From NCBI RefSeq assembly GCF_009659535.1, contig NZ_VJZZ01000007.1:248001-312000 (forward strand): a stretch of 64,000 bases of DNA, read 5' to 3'. Positions 51,158 through 59,355 of the stretch are shown in pieces. The notes under the pieces were generated by a model. The model was given only the letters and a program-made list of their open reading frames with translations, made no database searches and was not told the origin of the DNA. The DNA is from Aggregicoccus sp. 17bor-14 (GTDB lineage Bacteria; Myxococcota; Myxococcia; Myxococcales; Myxococcaceae). The translations under genes were made by a program, and so were the position numbers. How positions within the stretch are numbered: the first letter of the stretch is position 1; each line of letters opens with the position of its first letter.

Positions 51158-51646
51158 ATGAATGCCATCGACCTGCTCAAGGCGCAGCACGACGAGGTGG
51201 AGAAGCTCTTCGAGAAGTACGAGAAGCTGGGCGAGGACGCCGACTCCGAGAAGCGCAAGCTCTTCGCGGCCATCGCCGACCGGCTCAGCGCGCACACCGC
51301 GATCGAAGAGCAGTTCTTCTACCCTGCGGTGAAGGCGAAGCAGACGGAGGACATCCTGCGCGAGTCGCTCGAGGAGCACCTGGGCGCCAAGCGCATCATC
51401 GCGGACCTGCTCGAGATGCAGCCCTCGGACGAGAACTACGACGCGAAGATGAAGGTGCTCAAGGAGCAGGTGGAGCACCACGTGAAGGAGGAGGAGAAGG
51501 ACATGTTCCCCAAGGTGAAGAAGATCTTCGCCAAGGAGGACCTCGACGCGCTCGGCGAGCAGATGAAGCCGGTGTTCGACGAGATGGTCGCCGCGGACGC
51601 GCGCGAGGAGATCCCGAGCCAGACCGACGAGGCGGCGCCGCTGTAG
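51158..51646 (+). CDS. Hemerythrin domain protein
   Basis: A 162-residue helical protein with a hemerythrin-like HHE domain. Likely iron ligands are in QHDEVEKLFEKY, SAHTAIEEQFFYP, EEHLGAKRII and EHHVKEEEKDMFPKV. In bacteria such domains bind di-iron and sense or store O2, NO or protect against stress. The C-terminal 20 residues are acidic and disordered-looking. ATG 51158 is preceded by GAAAGGA. It follows the FAD-Rieske gene by 28 bases and ends at a strong hairpin before the alcohol dehydrogenase gene. Confidence 0.92.
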   Translation: MNAIDLLKAQHDEVEKLFEKYEKLGEDADSEKRKLFAAIADRLSAHTAIEEQFFYPAVKAKQTEDILRESLEEHLGAKRIIADLLEMQPSDENYDAKMKVLKEQVEHHVKEEEKDMFPKVKKIFAKEDLDALGEQMKPVFDEMVAADAREEIPSQTDEAAPL

Positions 51647-51665
51647 GGCCGGGCTCCGCAGGGCT

Positions 51666-51699
51666 CCCCTGCCCGACTGCCCTGCGCAGCGGGCAGGGG
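51666..51699 (+). terminator. Hairpin after the hemerythrin gene
   Basis: CCCCTGCCCG (51666-51675) pairs with CGGGCAGGGG (51690-51699), giving a 10-bp stem with a 14-base loop, followed by AAAG. It begins 20 bases after the stop. There is no U-tract, so it is a probable rather than certain terminator. Confidence 0.5.
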
Positions 51700-51784
51700 A
51701 AAGTCCCGAGCGGACAGCCGGCCAGCGCCTTGCCGGAGGGGCGCTGGGTCCTCACCTCTATTGAACAAAAGGAGAGGACGCCGA

Positions 51785-52930
51785 ATGCGCGCACTGAGCT
51801 ACCAGGGACCCTCAAACGTCAGAGTCGAGAACAAGCCGGACCCCCGCATCGAGCACCCGCAGGACGCGGTGCTGCGGGTCACGAAGACCGCCATCTGCGG
51901 TTCGGACCTGCACCTGCTGCACGGGCTCATCCCCGACACCCGCGTGGGCTGCACCTTCGGCCACGAGTTCGCCGGCGTGGTGGAGGAGGTGGGCCGCGGG
52001 GTGACGAACCTCAAGGTGGGCGACCGGATCATCGTCCCCTTCAACATCAGCTGCGGCGCCTGCTTCTACTGCCAGCGCGGCCTCACCGCCTGCTGTGAGA
52101 ACACCAACCCCAACAGCGACGTCGCCGCGGGCGTGTTCGGCTACTCGCACACCACCGGCGGCTACGACGGCGGCCAGGCCGAGTACGTGCGCGTGCCCTT
52201 CGCCAACGTCGGCCCGATGAAGATCCCGGACGACATGAGCGAGGAGGAGGTGCTCTTCCTCACCGACATCTTCCCCACCGGCTACCAGGGCGCGGAGATG
52301 GGCGAGATCCACCCGGGCGACACGGTGGTCGTCTTCGGCGCCGGGCCCGTGGGCCTCTTCGCCATGAAGAGCGCCTGGCTCATGGGCGCCGGCCGCGTCA
52401 TCGCGGTGGACCAGGAGGACTACCGGCTCGCCTTCGCGGAGAAGTACGCGCAGGTGGAGACGCTGAACTTCGAGAAGGTGGACATCATCACCGCCATCAA
52501 GGAGGCCACCGAGGGGCGCGGCGCGGACGTGACCATCGACGCGGTGGGCTGCGAGGCCGCCGGCAGCGCGCTGCAGCGCGTGGTGGGCCTCGGGATGATG
52601 ATGGAGGCGGGCGCCGCCACCGCCCTCAACTGGTGCTTCCACGCCACGCGCAAGGGCGGGACCATCAGCGTGGTGGGCGTGTACGGGCCGCCCTGGAACC
52701 TGGTCGACATCGGCACCGCGATGAACAAGAACCAGACCATCCGGCTCGGCCAGTGCAACGTGAAGCGCTACATGCCGCACCTGCTGGAGCACATCCGCAG
52801 TGGCCGCGTGGACGCGAAGGGCATCATCACGCACCGCTTCAGCCTCGAGGATGCGCCGAAGGCGTACCACACGTTCGCGCAGAAGCGTGACGGCTGCATC
52901 AAGTGCGTGCTCACCCCCGGCAAGGCCTAG
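51785..52930 (+). CDS. Zinc-dependent alcohol dehydrogenase (MDR family, glutathione-independent formaldehyde dehydrogenase-like)
   Basis: A 381-residue medium-chain dehydrogenase. Catalytic zinc ligands lie in ICGSDLHLLHG and TFGHEFAGVVEEVG. The structural-zinc lobe has CGACFYCQRGLTACC, and the NAD-binding motif is VVVFGAGPVGLFAMKSA. The long MGEIHPGDTV loop and the late ALNWCFHATRKGG point to the subgroup with glutathione-independent formaldehyde or threonine dehydrogenase-like enzymes. ATG 51785 follows AAAGGAGAGGA at six bases. It is 11 bases upstream of a small membrane protein, so both are probably co-transcribed. The substrate is open. Confidence 0.92.
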   Translation: MRALSYQGPSNVRVENKPDPRIEHPQDAVLRVTKTAICGSDLHLLHGLIPDTRVGCTFGHEFAGVVEEVGRGVTNLKVGDRIIVPFNISCGACFYCQRGLTACCENTNPNSDVAAGVFGYSHTTGGYDGGQAEYVRVPFANVGPMKIPDDMSEEEVLFLTDIFPTGYQGAEMGEIHPGDTVVVFGAGPVGLFAMKSAWLMGAGRVIAVDQEDYRLAFAEKYAQVETLNFEKVDIITAIKEATEGRGADVTIDAVGCEAAGSALQRVVGLGMMMEAGAATALNWCFHATRKGGTISVVGVYGPPWNLVDIGTAMNKNQTIRLGQCNVKRYMPHLLEHIRSGRVDAKGIITHRFSLEDAPKAYHTFAQKRDGCIKCVLTPGKA

Positions 52931-52941
52931 GAGATTCGAAC

Positions 52942-53349
52942 ATGCTCAACCCCAACCGAGACCCCCGAAGCATCCCCGGCTACGGCGCGGATGCGGACCC
53001 GGGCAAGCGCCCCGGCCACCCGCGCGAGCTGCGCCCGCACCTCATCGGTGATGCGAAGGGCCCGCCCGAGCGCATGCACTCGGACGTGAAGGTGTTCAAG
53101 CACGGCCAGCCCGCGCGCGAGTTCCCGCCCGTGTTCGGCACCGCCCAGCCCCCCAAGGGGCTCTCGGGCGCGCTGCGCGCCTTCGCCTACAAGTACCCGG
53201 ACCACTGGACGCGCCACTGGATGATGCTGCTCATGGCCGACCGCGTGGACGTGCTGGAGAGCAAGCTTCGGAGGGGTCTTCCAGCCCTTGCCGCGGTGGC
53301 CGCGGTCCTCGTCGTCGGAGGAGTCGCGGTGAGGCGCCTCAACCGCTGA
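52942..53349 (+). CDS. Hypothetical protein with C-terminal membrane helix
   Basis: A 135-residue protein without recognised family. The N-terminal half is polar, Pro/Arg/Gly-rich (NRDPRSIPGYGADADPGK, HPRELRPHLIG). A compact middle segment (ALRAFAYKYPDHWTRHWMML, LMADRVDVLESKLR) looks helical. A hydrophobic anchor follows (ALAAVAAVLVVGGVAV) ending RRLNR. This tail-anchored shape suggests a membrane-associated partner of the upstream alcohol dehydrogenase. The start ATG 52942 follows AGGAGA closely. Its last 11 bases overlap the 3' end of the convergent MFS gene. Confidence 0.65.
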   Translation: MLNPNRDPRSIPGYGADADPGKRPGHPRELRPHLIGDAKGPPERMHSDVKVFKHGQPAREFPPVFGTAQPPKGLSGALRAFAYKYPDHWTRHWMMLLMADRVDVLESKLRRGLPALAAVAAVLVVGGVAVRRLNR

Positions 53350-54619
53350 GCGGCGCAGGTGCGGCTCCCCGCTGCGGCTCGGTTCGCCGCAGCGGCGGGA
53401 GCAGCGCGAGCACTGCGACACAGATGAGCGTGCCCAGCGCGAAGATGGCCGAGTAGCTCCAGCCGCTCGCGCGCAAGAGCCCCGCGACGGGGCCGCCCGG
53501 CATCTTGCCCACCAGCTCCACCGTGGCGAGCACCGTGTAGTGGCTCGCCCCCACGCGCACGTCCACGCGCGACATCATCAGCGCGAACACCGCCGTGGTG
53601 AGCGCGCCGCCGACGAGGTTCTCCGCGAGCGTCACCGCGAGCACCCGCTCGGGCGTGGGGCCCACGTGCGTGAGCGCCCACTCCGCCGCCACCGGCAGCA
53701 CCCGCAGCACCGCCGTGAGGCTCACCGCGCGCCAGGGGCCCAGCCGCGTGACCAGCAGCCCGCCCGCGAGCGAGCCCAGCACCGAGACGCCGTTGCCCAG
53801 CGTGCCCACCCACAGGCCGATGTCCGTGGTGCGCACCCCCGCCTCCTTGAGGAAGGCGCGGAAGTACACGTCCAGCATGTACTCGCCGAACTTGTAGCTG
53901 CCGATGAAGGCGAGCAGCCAGCCCGCGCCGGGGACGCGCAGTGCACGGCCCAGCAGCGCGAGCACCTCGCCCATGCGGGTGCGCCACGGGGTCTTGCCGG
54001 GCACGGGCTCCTCGAGCGCCGCGCGCGGCGGCGGCTCGCGGAAGAGGAGCACGGCGGGGAAGGCGAGCAGGGCGAAGAGGGCCATCGCGCGGAACAGCCC
54101 GGGCCAGCCGCCCACCCGGTCCAGCTGCCACACCAGCAGCCCGCCCACCATCCAGCTGCCCAGCTTGTAGCCCGCCACCTGCGCCGCGTTGCCGCCGCCC
54201 AGCTCCTGCGGGCCCAGCAGGTCCACCGCGAGCCCGTCCACTGCCACGTCCTGCGCAGCCGCCCACAGGTTCATCAGGAGCACCAGCCCGAGCACCACGC
54301 CGAGGCTCGCGCCGCGCGCGGCGAAGGAGGCGCCGAAGCAGGTGAGGCAGAGCAGCAGCTGCAGCGGCAGCAGCCACGTGCGACGCCGCCCGAGGCGCGC
54401 GCTGCCGTAGCGGTCCACCAGCGGCGCCCACAGGGCCTTGAGGTAGTAGGGGGCGAAGAGCGCGCCGAGGAAGCCCAGCGCCTTCGCGTCCACCTTGCGC
54501 TCGAGCAGGTAGAGCGAGAGCGCGCCGGTGACGAAGCCGAAGGGCATGCCCTGCACGAAGTAGAGCGCCGAGAGCAGCGCGAGCGTGTGCGGCGCGCGGC
54601 GGGGCGAGGCAGATGTCAT
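53339..54619 (-). CDS. MFS transporter, AmpG-like
   Basis: A 426-residue inner-membrane permease with 12 helices, close to the AmpG/PAT group. AmpG carries muropeptides (GlcNAc-anhydroMurNAc-peptides) into the cytoplasm for recycling. Marks are LLSALYFVQGMPFGFVTGAL, FAPYYLKALWAPLVDRYGS, LGRRRTWLLPLQLLL and NLWAAAQDVAVDGLAVDLL. The substrate is inferred from family only. ATG 54619 overlaps the stop of the other MFS gene (54616-54619), so both are co-translated. Its stop lies 11 bases inside the end of the convergent small protein gene, a tight overlap. Confidence 0.87.
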   Translation of the reverse strand: MTSASPRRAPHTLALLSALYFVQGMPFGFVTGALSLYLLERKVDAKALGFLGALFAPYYLKALWAPLVDRYGSARLGRRRTWLLPLQLLLCLTCFGASFAARGASLGVVLGLVLLMNLWAAAQDVAVDGLAVDLLGPQELGGGNAAQVAGYKLGSWMVGGLLVWQLDRVGGWPGLFRAMALFALLAFPAVLLFREPPPRAALEEPVPGKTPWRTRMGEVLALLGRALRVPGAGWLLAFIGSYKFGEYMLDVYFRAFLKEAGVRTTDIGLWVGTLGNGVSVLGSLAGGLLVTRLGPWRAVSLTAVLRVLPVAAEWALTHVGPTPERVLAVTLAENLVGGALTTAVFALMMSRVDVRVGASHYTVLATVELVGKMPGGPVAGLLRASGWSYSAIFALGTLICVAVLALLPPLRRTEPQRGAAPAPLSG

Positions 54620-55818
54620 GGGGTGGGGCTCCGGGCGGGCAGGGCCTGCTGCCGCGTGGCGAGCAGCGCGCCGAGCACGAGCGCGCCGCAGGAGAAGACG
54701 AGCCCGCGCTCGAGACCCCCGGCGCGGTCGGCGATCCACCCCACCGCCGTGGGCCCGGCAATCTGGCCGAACGCGAAGATGGTGGTGAAGGCGCTGATGC
54801 CCGCGCTCCAGGCGGACTGCGGCAGGTTGTGGCGCACCCAGGCCGTGGTGCTGGCCACCACCGAGAGGAACACCGCGCCGAACAGCAACCCCGAGAGGAA
54901 GACGAGGGGCGCCGCGCGGCTGAGCACCGGGAGCAGGGTGGCCAGGGCGAGCAGCCCGTCGAGGATCGCGAGCGACTGGCCCTCGCGGAAGTGGTCCAGC
55001 ATCCGCGCCCAGATGCGCGAGGAGGCCATCACCGCGAGCCCCAGCAGCGCGTAGAAGAGCGAGATGCGCGCGGGTGCCATGCCCTGCTCGCGCAGGAGCG
55101 CCACCACGAAGGTCATGTAGCCGATGTAGCCCACGCCGAAGAGGAAGTAGCTGCCCAGCACGGGCAGCGCGTGCGCGGCGCGGAAGTGCTCGTGGGCCGC
55201 GGGTGCGGCAGAGCGGCCGTCCACGTGGCGCACCGGCAGCGCCATCGCGCAGGTCGCGAGCAGGCAGGTGCCCGCGAGCACGAGCCAGGCCGCCTGCCAC
55301 GGGTGGGCGACGCCGCGCGCGAGCGCCCACGGCACGAGCAGCGCGGAGAGCGCGATGCCCAGCCCCGTGCCCCCGTAGTACAGGCCGATGAGCAGCCCTG
55401 CGCGCTGGGGGTGCAGCGCCCCGAGCCGCGCGGCGAGCAGGCCTCCGGAGATGAAGATGAACGCGCTCGCCACGCCCGCGAGCACGCGCTGCACGAGCAG
55501 CAGGGAGGTCGCCGTCACGAAGCCCGAGAGCGCCATGAAGAGCGCCGTGAGCAGCGCACCGCCCAGCAGCAGCGGCTGGGCGCCCAGGCGCCGCATCAGC
55601 CGCGGCGTCGCGAGCGCACCGAGCAGGTAGCCCAGCGCGTTGCCGGTGTTCATCCCGCCGGCGACGAGGTAGCTCCAGCCCAGGTCCGCGCGCATCGGCG
55701 GGAGCAGCAGGCCGTAGGCGAAGCGCGAGATGCCCAGCGACACCGCCGCGCCCAGCGAGAGCGCGAGCGCCGTCGCGACCGGGCGCTGTCTCGCGAGCTC
55801 TCCGTGGCCCGGGCCCAT
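54616..55818 (-). CDS. MFS transporter, YbfB/YjiJ-like
   Basis: A 400-residue protein with 12 predicted helices of the YbfB/YjiJ group. The start helix ALSLGAAVSLGISRFAYGLL and LGWSYLVAGGMNTGNALGYL are characteristic. Further helices include IGLYYGGTGLGIALSALLVP and GVGYIGYMTFVVALLREQG. Function in this group is poorly known (possible drug or aromatic transport). ATG 55818 is chosen since the residues before it are low-complexity. It is 4 bases after the GST gene and overlaps the AmpG-like gene downstream, so all three genes form a tight unit. Confidence 0.88.
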   Translation of the reverse strand: MGPGHGELARQRPVATALALSLGAAVSLGISRFAYGLLLPPMRADLGWSYLVAGGMNTGNALGYLLGALATPRLMRRLGAQPLLLGGALLTALFMALSGFVTATSLLLVQRVLAGVASAFIFISGGLLAARLGALHPQRAGLLIGLYYGGTGLGIALSALLVPWALARGVAHPWQAAWLVLAGTCLLATCAMALPVRHVDGRSAAPAAHEHFRAAHALPVLGSYFLFGVGYIGYMTFVVALLREQGMAPARISLFYALLGLAVMASSRIWARMLDHFREGQSLAILDGLLALATLLPVLSRAAPLVFLSGLLFGAVFLSVVASTTAWVRHNLPQSAWSAGISAFTTIFAFGQIAGPTAVGWIADRAGGLERGLVFSCGALVLGALLATRQQALPARSPTP

Positions 55819-55822
55819 GGCG

Positions 55823-56518
55823 CTAGACGGCGAAGCCCTTCGCGCGCCGTGCGAGCCCGCCGTAGGCATCCAGCATGCGCTCGCGCCAGGCGTAGACGGG
55901 GTCCTCGGGGAGCAGCAGCTGGAAGGGACTCACGCAGCGCGCCCACTGGAAGGTGCCGAAGAGGATGTGATCCGCGTAGAGCGGGGACGTGCCCCCGAGG
56001 TAGGGCGCGTGCTCGAGGGCGGTGCGCACTGGGGCGAGCAGCGCGCGAATTTCCGGCAGGCGCTGCTCGCGGCCCGCGGCCACCTGCTCCAGCGTGCCGC
56101 CGTAGCGCGCTTCGCGCGTGGAGCGGTAGTAGGCGCGGTCCTGCTCCTGCAGGCAGGCGACGATGTCCGTCACGAGGCAGCGGCCCAGCGCAGGGGTGAA
56201 GACGCGGTCCGCCCACTCGTTGATGAAGTGCGCGGTGGCGAGGGGCGCGGCGGGGCCGAAGAGGCTCGGGGCGTCCGGGTAGGTCTCCTCGAGGTACAGG
56301 GCGATCTTCCAGGAGTCGCTCACCGTACGCTCGCCGTCCACGAGCACGGGGACCGCGCCCTGGCCCGAGAAGGCGATCGCCGCCTTGTCGGAGAAGTGCC
56401 AGGGGATGGTGTCGAAGGAGAGGCCCTTGTGCGCGAGCGCGAGCTTCGCGCGCCAGCAGTAGGGGCTGAAGCGGCGGTCGGACTCGGCGCCGGCGAGATC
56501 GTAGAGGACGCGGCTCAT
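55823..56518 (-). CDS. Glutathione S-transferase family protein
   Basis: A 231-residue GST. The thioredoxin-like N-terminal domain (1-80) has FSPYCWRAKLALAHKGL with the active-site Ser/Cys region, QGAVPVLVDGE and VSDSWKIALYLEETYPD. A helical C-terminal domain follows (FINEWADRVFTPALGRCLV, GGTSPLYADHILFGTFQWAR). It probably conjugates or isomerises electrophiles. Myxobacteria make little glutathione, so the thiol cofactor is not certain. It lies 4 bases upstream of the YbfB-like MFS gene, and about 67 bases after the ArsS gene, as part of a long minus-strand run. Confidence 0.88.
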   Translation of the reverse strand: MSRVLYDLAGAESDRRFSPYCWRAKLALAHKGLSFDTIPWHFSDKAAIAFSGQGAVPVLVDGERTVSDSWKIALYLEETYPDAPSLFGPAAPLATAHFINEWADRVFTPALGRCLVTDIVACLQEQDRAYYRSTREARYGGTLEQVAAGREQRLPEIRALLAPVRTALEHAPYLGGTSPLYADHILFGTFQWARCVSPFQLLLPEDPVYAWRERMLDAYGGLARRAKGFAV

Positions 56519-56585
56519 GTGGGCGGAGCCTAAGCCCGCGGACCTGGATGTTGTCTACTCGCAGAGAGCGCGGGGACAGCTTCGC

Positions 56586-57635
56586 TTATGTCGTCGCGCC
56601 GCCGCAGCTGCTGCCCGCGCCCGCCGTGCAGCCGAAGCAGTGCCGGTCCGTGGCGATGCGCCGCTCGGCGAGCCGCTTCAGGTCGAAGTCGCGGATGTGC
56701 CGCGGCGCCTCGCCCGTGAGGGGCATCTCCAGCATCTGGTTGAAGTCGCAGTCGTAGAGCTGCCCATCCCAGCCCACGCTCAGCGTGTTGCGGCACATCA
56801 CTCCGGACACGGCTGCCGGGTTGAACGCCGTCACGAGCCGCCCCAGGTACGCCTCCAGGTTGCCGCTGTTCTGCAACCACTCGAGGTAGCGGCTGATGGG
56901 CATGTTGGTGATGCAGAAGAGCGCATCGAAGCGGATCCCGTGGTTCTTGAGCAGCTCGCGCTTCCACTCCGCCTCCAGCGAGCGCTGGTTCGCGGGGAGG
57001 AAGGCCCCCACGGGGTTCGTCACCAGCACCAGCCGCAGGCCGCTCGTGCCGTCCCCGTAGCCCAGCGCGTTGAGCCGCTGCAGCGCGCGGATGGACTGCG
57101 CGTACACGCCCTCGCCGCGCTGCGCGTCCGTGTTGAGCGCGCGGTAGTGCGGCAGGCTGCACACCACCTCCACCCGGTGCTCGGCGAGGAAGTGGGGCAG
57201 CTCGGAGTGCGGCTTCGTCTCCAGGATGGTCAGGTTGCAGCGGTCCATCACGTGCCGCCCCTGCGCCCGCAGTTGCTCGACGAGCCAGCGAAAGTGCGGG
57301 TTCATCTCCGGCGCGCCGCCCGTCAGGTCCACCGTGGGGATGTCCGTCGTGCGCAGCGCCTCGAGGCACGCCTCCATCGTCTCGCGGCTCATCACCTCGC
57401 GCCGGTCCGGCCCCGCGTCCACGTGGCAGTGGCGGCAGGTCTGGTTGCACATCTTCCCCAGGTTCATCTGGAAGATGTCCAGGCGCGCGGGGGCGAGCGG
57501 CGGCAGCCCCGCCTGCGCGAGCGCCTCGTCGAACTCGCGCGGAAGGGGCAGGGTGTGCAGCGTCTCGCGCTGCGCCGCGGCCGAGGCCAGCGGCGAGTGG
57601 CGGTAGAGCAGCGAGGGTGGGGTGCTCGAGGCCAT
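56586..57635 (-). CDS. arsS: Arsenosugar biosynthesis radical SAM protein ArsS
   Basis: A 349-residue radical SAM enzyme. The cluster motif is CNQTCRHCH in MNLGKMCNQTCRHCHVDAG, with PTVDLTGGAPEMNPHF following. The C-terminal part carries GVMCRNTLSVGWDGQLYDCD and ends with RHCFGCTAGAGSSCGG, the extra cysteines seen in this group. ArsS joins a 5'-deoxyadenosyl group to dimethylarsinic acid to start arsenosugar synthesis. The usual partner methyltransferase ArsM is not here. ATG 57635 begins the conserved part. The CMD-family gene is immediately upstream (8 bases), the known companion. Confidence 0.92.
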   Translation of the reverse strand: MASSTPPSLLYRHSPLASAAAQRETLHTLPLPREFDEALAQAGLPPLAPARLDIFQMNLGKMCNQTCRHCHVDAGPDRREVMSRETMEACLEALRTTDIPTVDLTGGAPEMNPHFRWLVEQLRAQGRHVMDRCNLTILETKPHSELPHFLAEHRVEVVCSLPHYRALNTDAQRGEGVYAQSIRALQRLNALGYGDGTSGLRLVLVTNPVGAFLPANQRSLEAEWKRELLKNHGIRFDALFCITNMPISRYLEWLQNSGNLEAYLGRLVTAFNPAAVSGVMCRNTLSVGWDGQLYDCDFNQMLEMPLTGEAPRHIRDFDLKRLAERRIATDRHCFGCTAGAGSSCGGATT

Positions 57636-57643
57636 GCGGCGCT

Positions 57644-57988
57644 CTACATCCCGACCTTGGTCGCGTGGTTGCGCATCTGCACGCCGTGCACGAGGCTCGC
57701 GCCGCCGCGGATGGCCGCCGCCACGTGCACCGCCTCGGTCATCTGGTCCAGGTCCGAGCCCTTCTCGAGCGCGTCCTTGCTGTACGCGTCGATGCAGTAG
57801 GGGCACTGCACCGCGTGCGCCACCGCGAGCGCGATGAGGCTCTTCTCGCGCGCGCTCAGGGCTCCGTCCGCGAACACCGCGCCGTACCAGGCGAAGAACT
57901 TCTCGGCGAGCTCGGGGCGGCTCTTGCCGATGTCCGGGAAGCGGGCGAGGTCAGCGGAGTGGTAGTAGTGGTCGTGCGCGTCCGACAT
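57644..57988 (-). CDS. Arsenosugar-associated carboxymuconolactone-decarboxylase family protein
   Basis: A 114-residue AhpD/CMD-like protein. The family core is SLIALAVAHAVQCPYCIDAY with redox pair CPYC and SKDALEKGSDLDQMTEAVHV, and the helical REKS part before it. The N-terminal MSDAHDHYYHSADLARFPDI and a terminal NHATKVGM match the peroxidase-like form found next to arsS. The reaction is thought to be peroxide or thiol redox; direct role in arsenic chemistry is not settled. ATG 57988 is preceded by AAGGAGCC. It is 8 bases before arsS, so both are one unit, behind the aminotransferase gene. Confidence 0.88.
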   Translation of the reverse strand: MSDAHDHYYHSADLARFPDIGKSRPELAEKFFAWYGAVFADGALSAREKSLIALAVAHAVQCPYCIDAYSKDALEKGSDLDQMTEAVHVAAAIRGGASLVHGVQMRNHATKVGM

Positions 57989-58028
57989 GCGGGCTGGCTC
58001 CTTGGGACAGCAGGTGTGTCCCCGGACC

Positions 58029-59309
58029 CTAACGTGAAGGCGCCCCGCTCGCCCCCAGGATGAGGGCCTCCAGGCGGCCCAGCGCACGCTCCAGGCTCTC
58101 CATCGAGGGGCCGAACGAGAGGCGCACGTAGGAGCGGAAGCGGCTCGCGCGCCGGCTGCGGCGCTTGCCGGGGTTCACGTCGAAGAACTCGCCCGGCACG
58201 CAGATGACCTTCTGCTCGAGGCAGGCCTGGAAGAAGCGCATGCCGTCGTTCAGCGGCGCGGGCAGCTGCGAGAGGTTGCCCCACACGTAGAAGGTGCCGT
58301 CCGGGGCGCGGTCCGCGCGGATGCCGAGTCGCTCGAGCCGGCTGACGAAGCGGTCGCGCTTCTCGCGGAAGGCCGCGTGGATGGCCTGCGTCTCGGCGAC
58401 CACGCTCTTCTCCTCGAGCAGCGGGATGGCCGCGCGCTGCAGCGGGGCGCTGCCGCCGCCGTCCAGGAAGCTGCCGGCGCTCGCCGCGGCGTCGATGACC
58501 TGGCGCGGCCCCACCGTCCAGGTCACGCGCCAGCCCGGGTAGCGCCAGTTCTTGGTGAGCCCGTCGAAGAGCACCACCGGGTCGCGGTTCACGTCCTCCA
58601 CGTAGCGTGCGGCGCTCTCCACTGGGAGCTGCCCGGGGCGGCCCGTCCACACGTAGTGGCTGTAGAACTCGTCGATGAGCAGCGAGCACTCCAGCTCCCG
58701 CGCGATGCCTACCCAGCGCGCGAGCTCGTCGCCGTGCACCAGCTTCCCCGTGGGGTTGCAGGGGTTGCTGAAGAGCAGCGCGGAGAGGCCGCGACCTTGA
58801 ATCTCCCGGCGCAGGTCCTCGGGGGTGAAGGCGTAGCCGCGCTCGCCCTCGAGCAGGATGGGGATGGAGGTGAAGGCCTTGAAGACGTCCAGCAGCTCCT
58901 CGTACGCGGTGTAGTCCGGCAGGAAGTGGCCCAGGTTCACCTGTCCGAGGCTCGCGGCCGCGCGCGTGAGGGCCGCGCGCCCGCCGCCCGAGATGCTCAC
59001 GTTCTCGGCCGTGTACTGGCTCGGCATCCCGCGCCGGTAGAGCCTGTTGTAGAGGCTCGCGATCGTCTCTCGCAGCTCCCAGAGCCCCGCCACCGGCGCG
59101 TACTCGAGGTCGTTCACGGCGACCTGCACGCTGCCCACGCGCGGCGGGGCACCCGGCAGCTCCCCCGTCTCCGGCATGCCCTGCCCGAGGTTGCACCAGG
59201 CGGGGTCTCCCTGGCGGTAGCCACGGCGCGTGGCCTCGGTGGTGACGTAGATGACGCCGGTGCGCGGCACCTGGCGGAAGGCGGGGATGTTCGGCAGTTC
59301 GTCGCTCAC
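58029..59309 (-). CDS. Class I/II PLP-dependent aminotransferase
   Basis: A 426-residue fold-type I aminotransferase. It has a substrate loop (NLGQGMPETGELPG), an Asn in NPCNPTGKLV, an Asp-x-x-Tyr pair in LLIDEFYSHYVW and the Schiff-base Lys in GLTKNWRYPGWRVTW. The last Arg (VRLSFGPS) binds substrate carboxylate. It is in the family of aspartate/aromatic-type transaminases, but the substrate is not predictable. The neighbours downstream (CMD protein, arsS) are only 40 bases away, and the ADOP permease ends 46 bases upstream, so a shared transcript is possible. Start ATG 59309 fits homology. Confidence 0.9.
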   Translation of the reverse strand: MSDELPNIPAFRQVPRTGVIYVTTEATRRGYRQGDPAWCNLGQGMPETGELPGAPPRVGSVQVAVNDLEYAPVAGLWELRETIASLYNRLYRRGMPSQYTAENVSISGGGRAALTRAAASLGQVNLGHFLPDYTAYEELLDVFKAFTSIPILLEGERGYAFTPEDLRREIQGRGLSALLFSNPCNPTGKLVHGDELARWVGIARELECSLLIDEFYSHYVWTGRPGQLPVESAARYVEDVNRDPVVLFDGLTKNWRYPGWRVTWTVGPRQVIDAAASAGSFLDGGGSAPLQRAAIPLLEEKSVVAETQAIHAAFREKRDRFVSRLERLGIRADRAPDGTFYVWGNLSQLPAPLNDGMRFFQACLEQKVICVPGEFFDVNPGKRRSRRASRFRSYVRLSFGPSMESLERALGRLEALILGASGAPSR

Positions 59310-59355
59310 GGTGCGGGCGACGTTAGACCAGGCGCGCGCACCGTGGGGGGACGGT

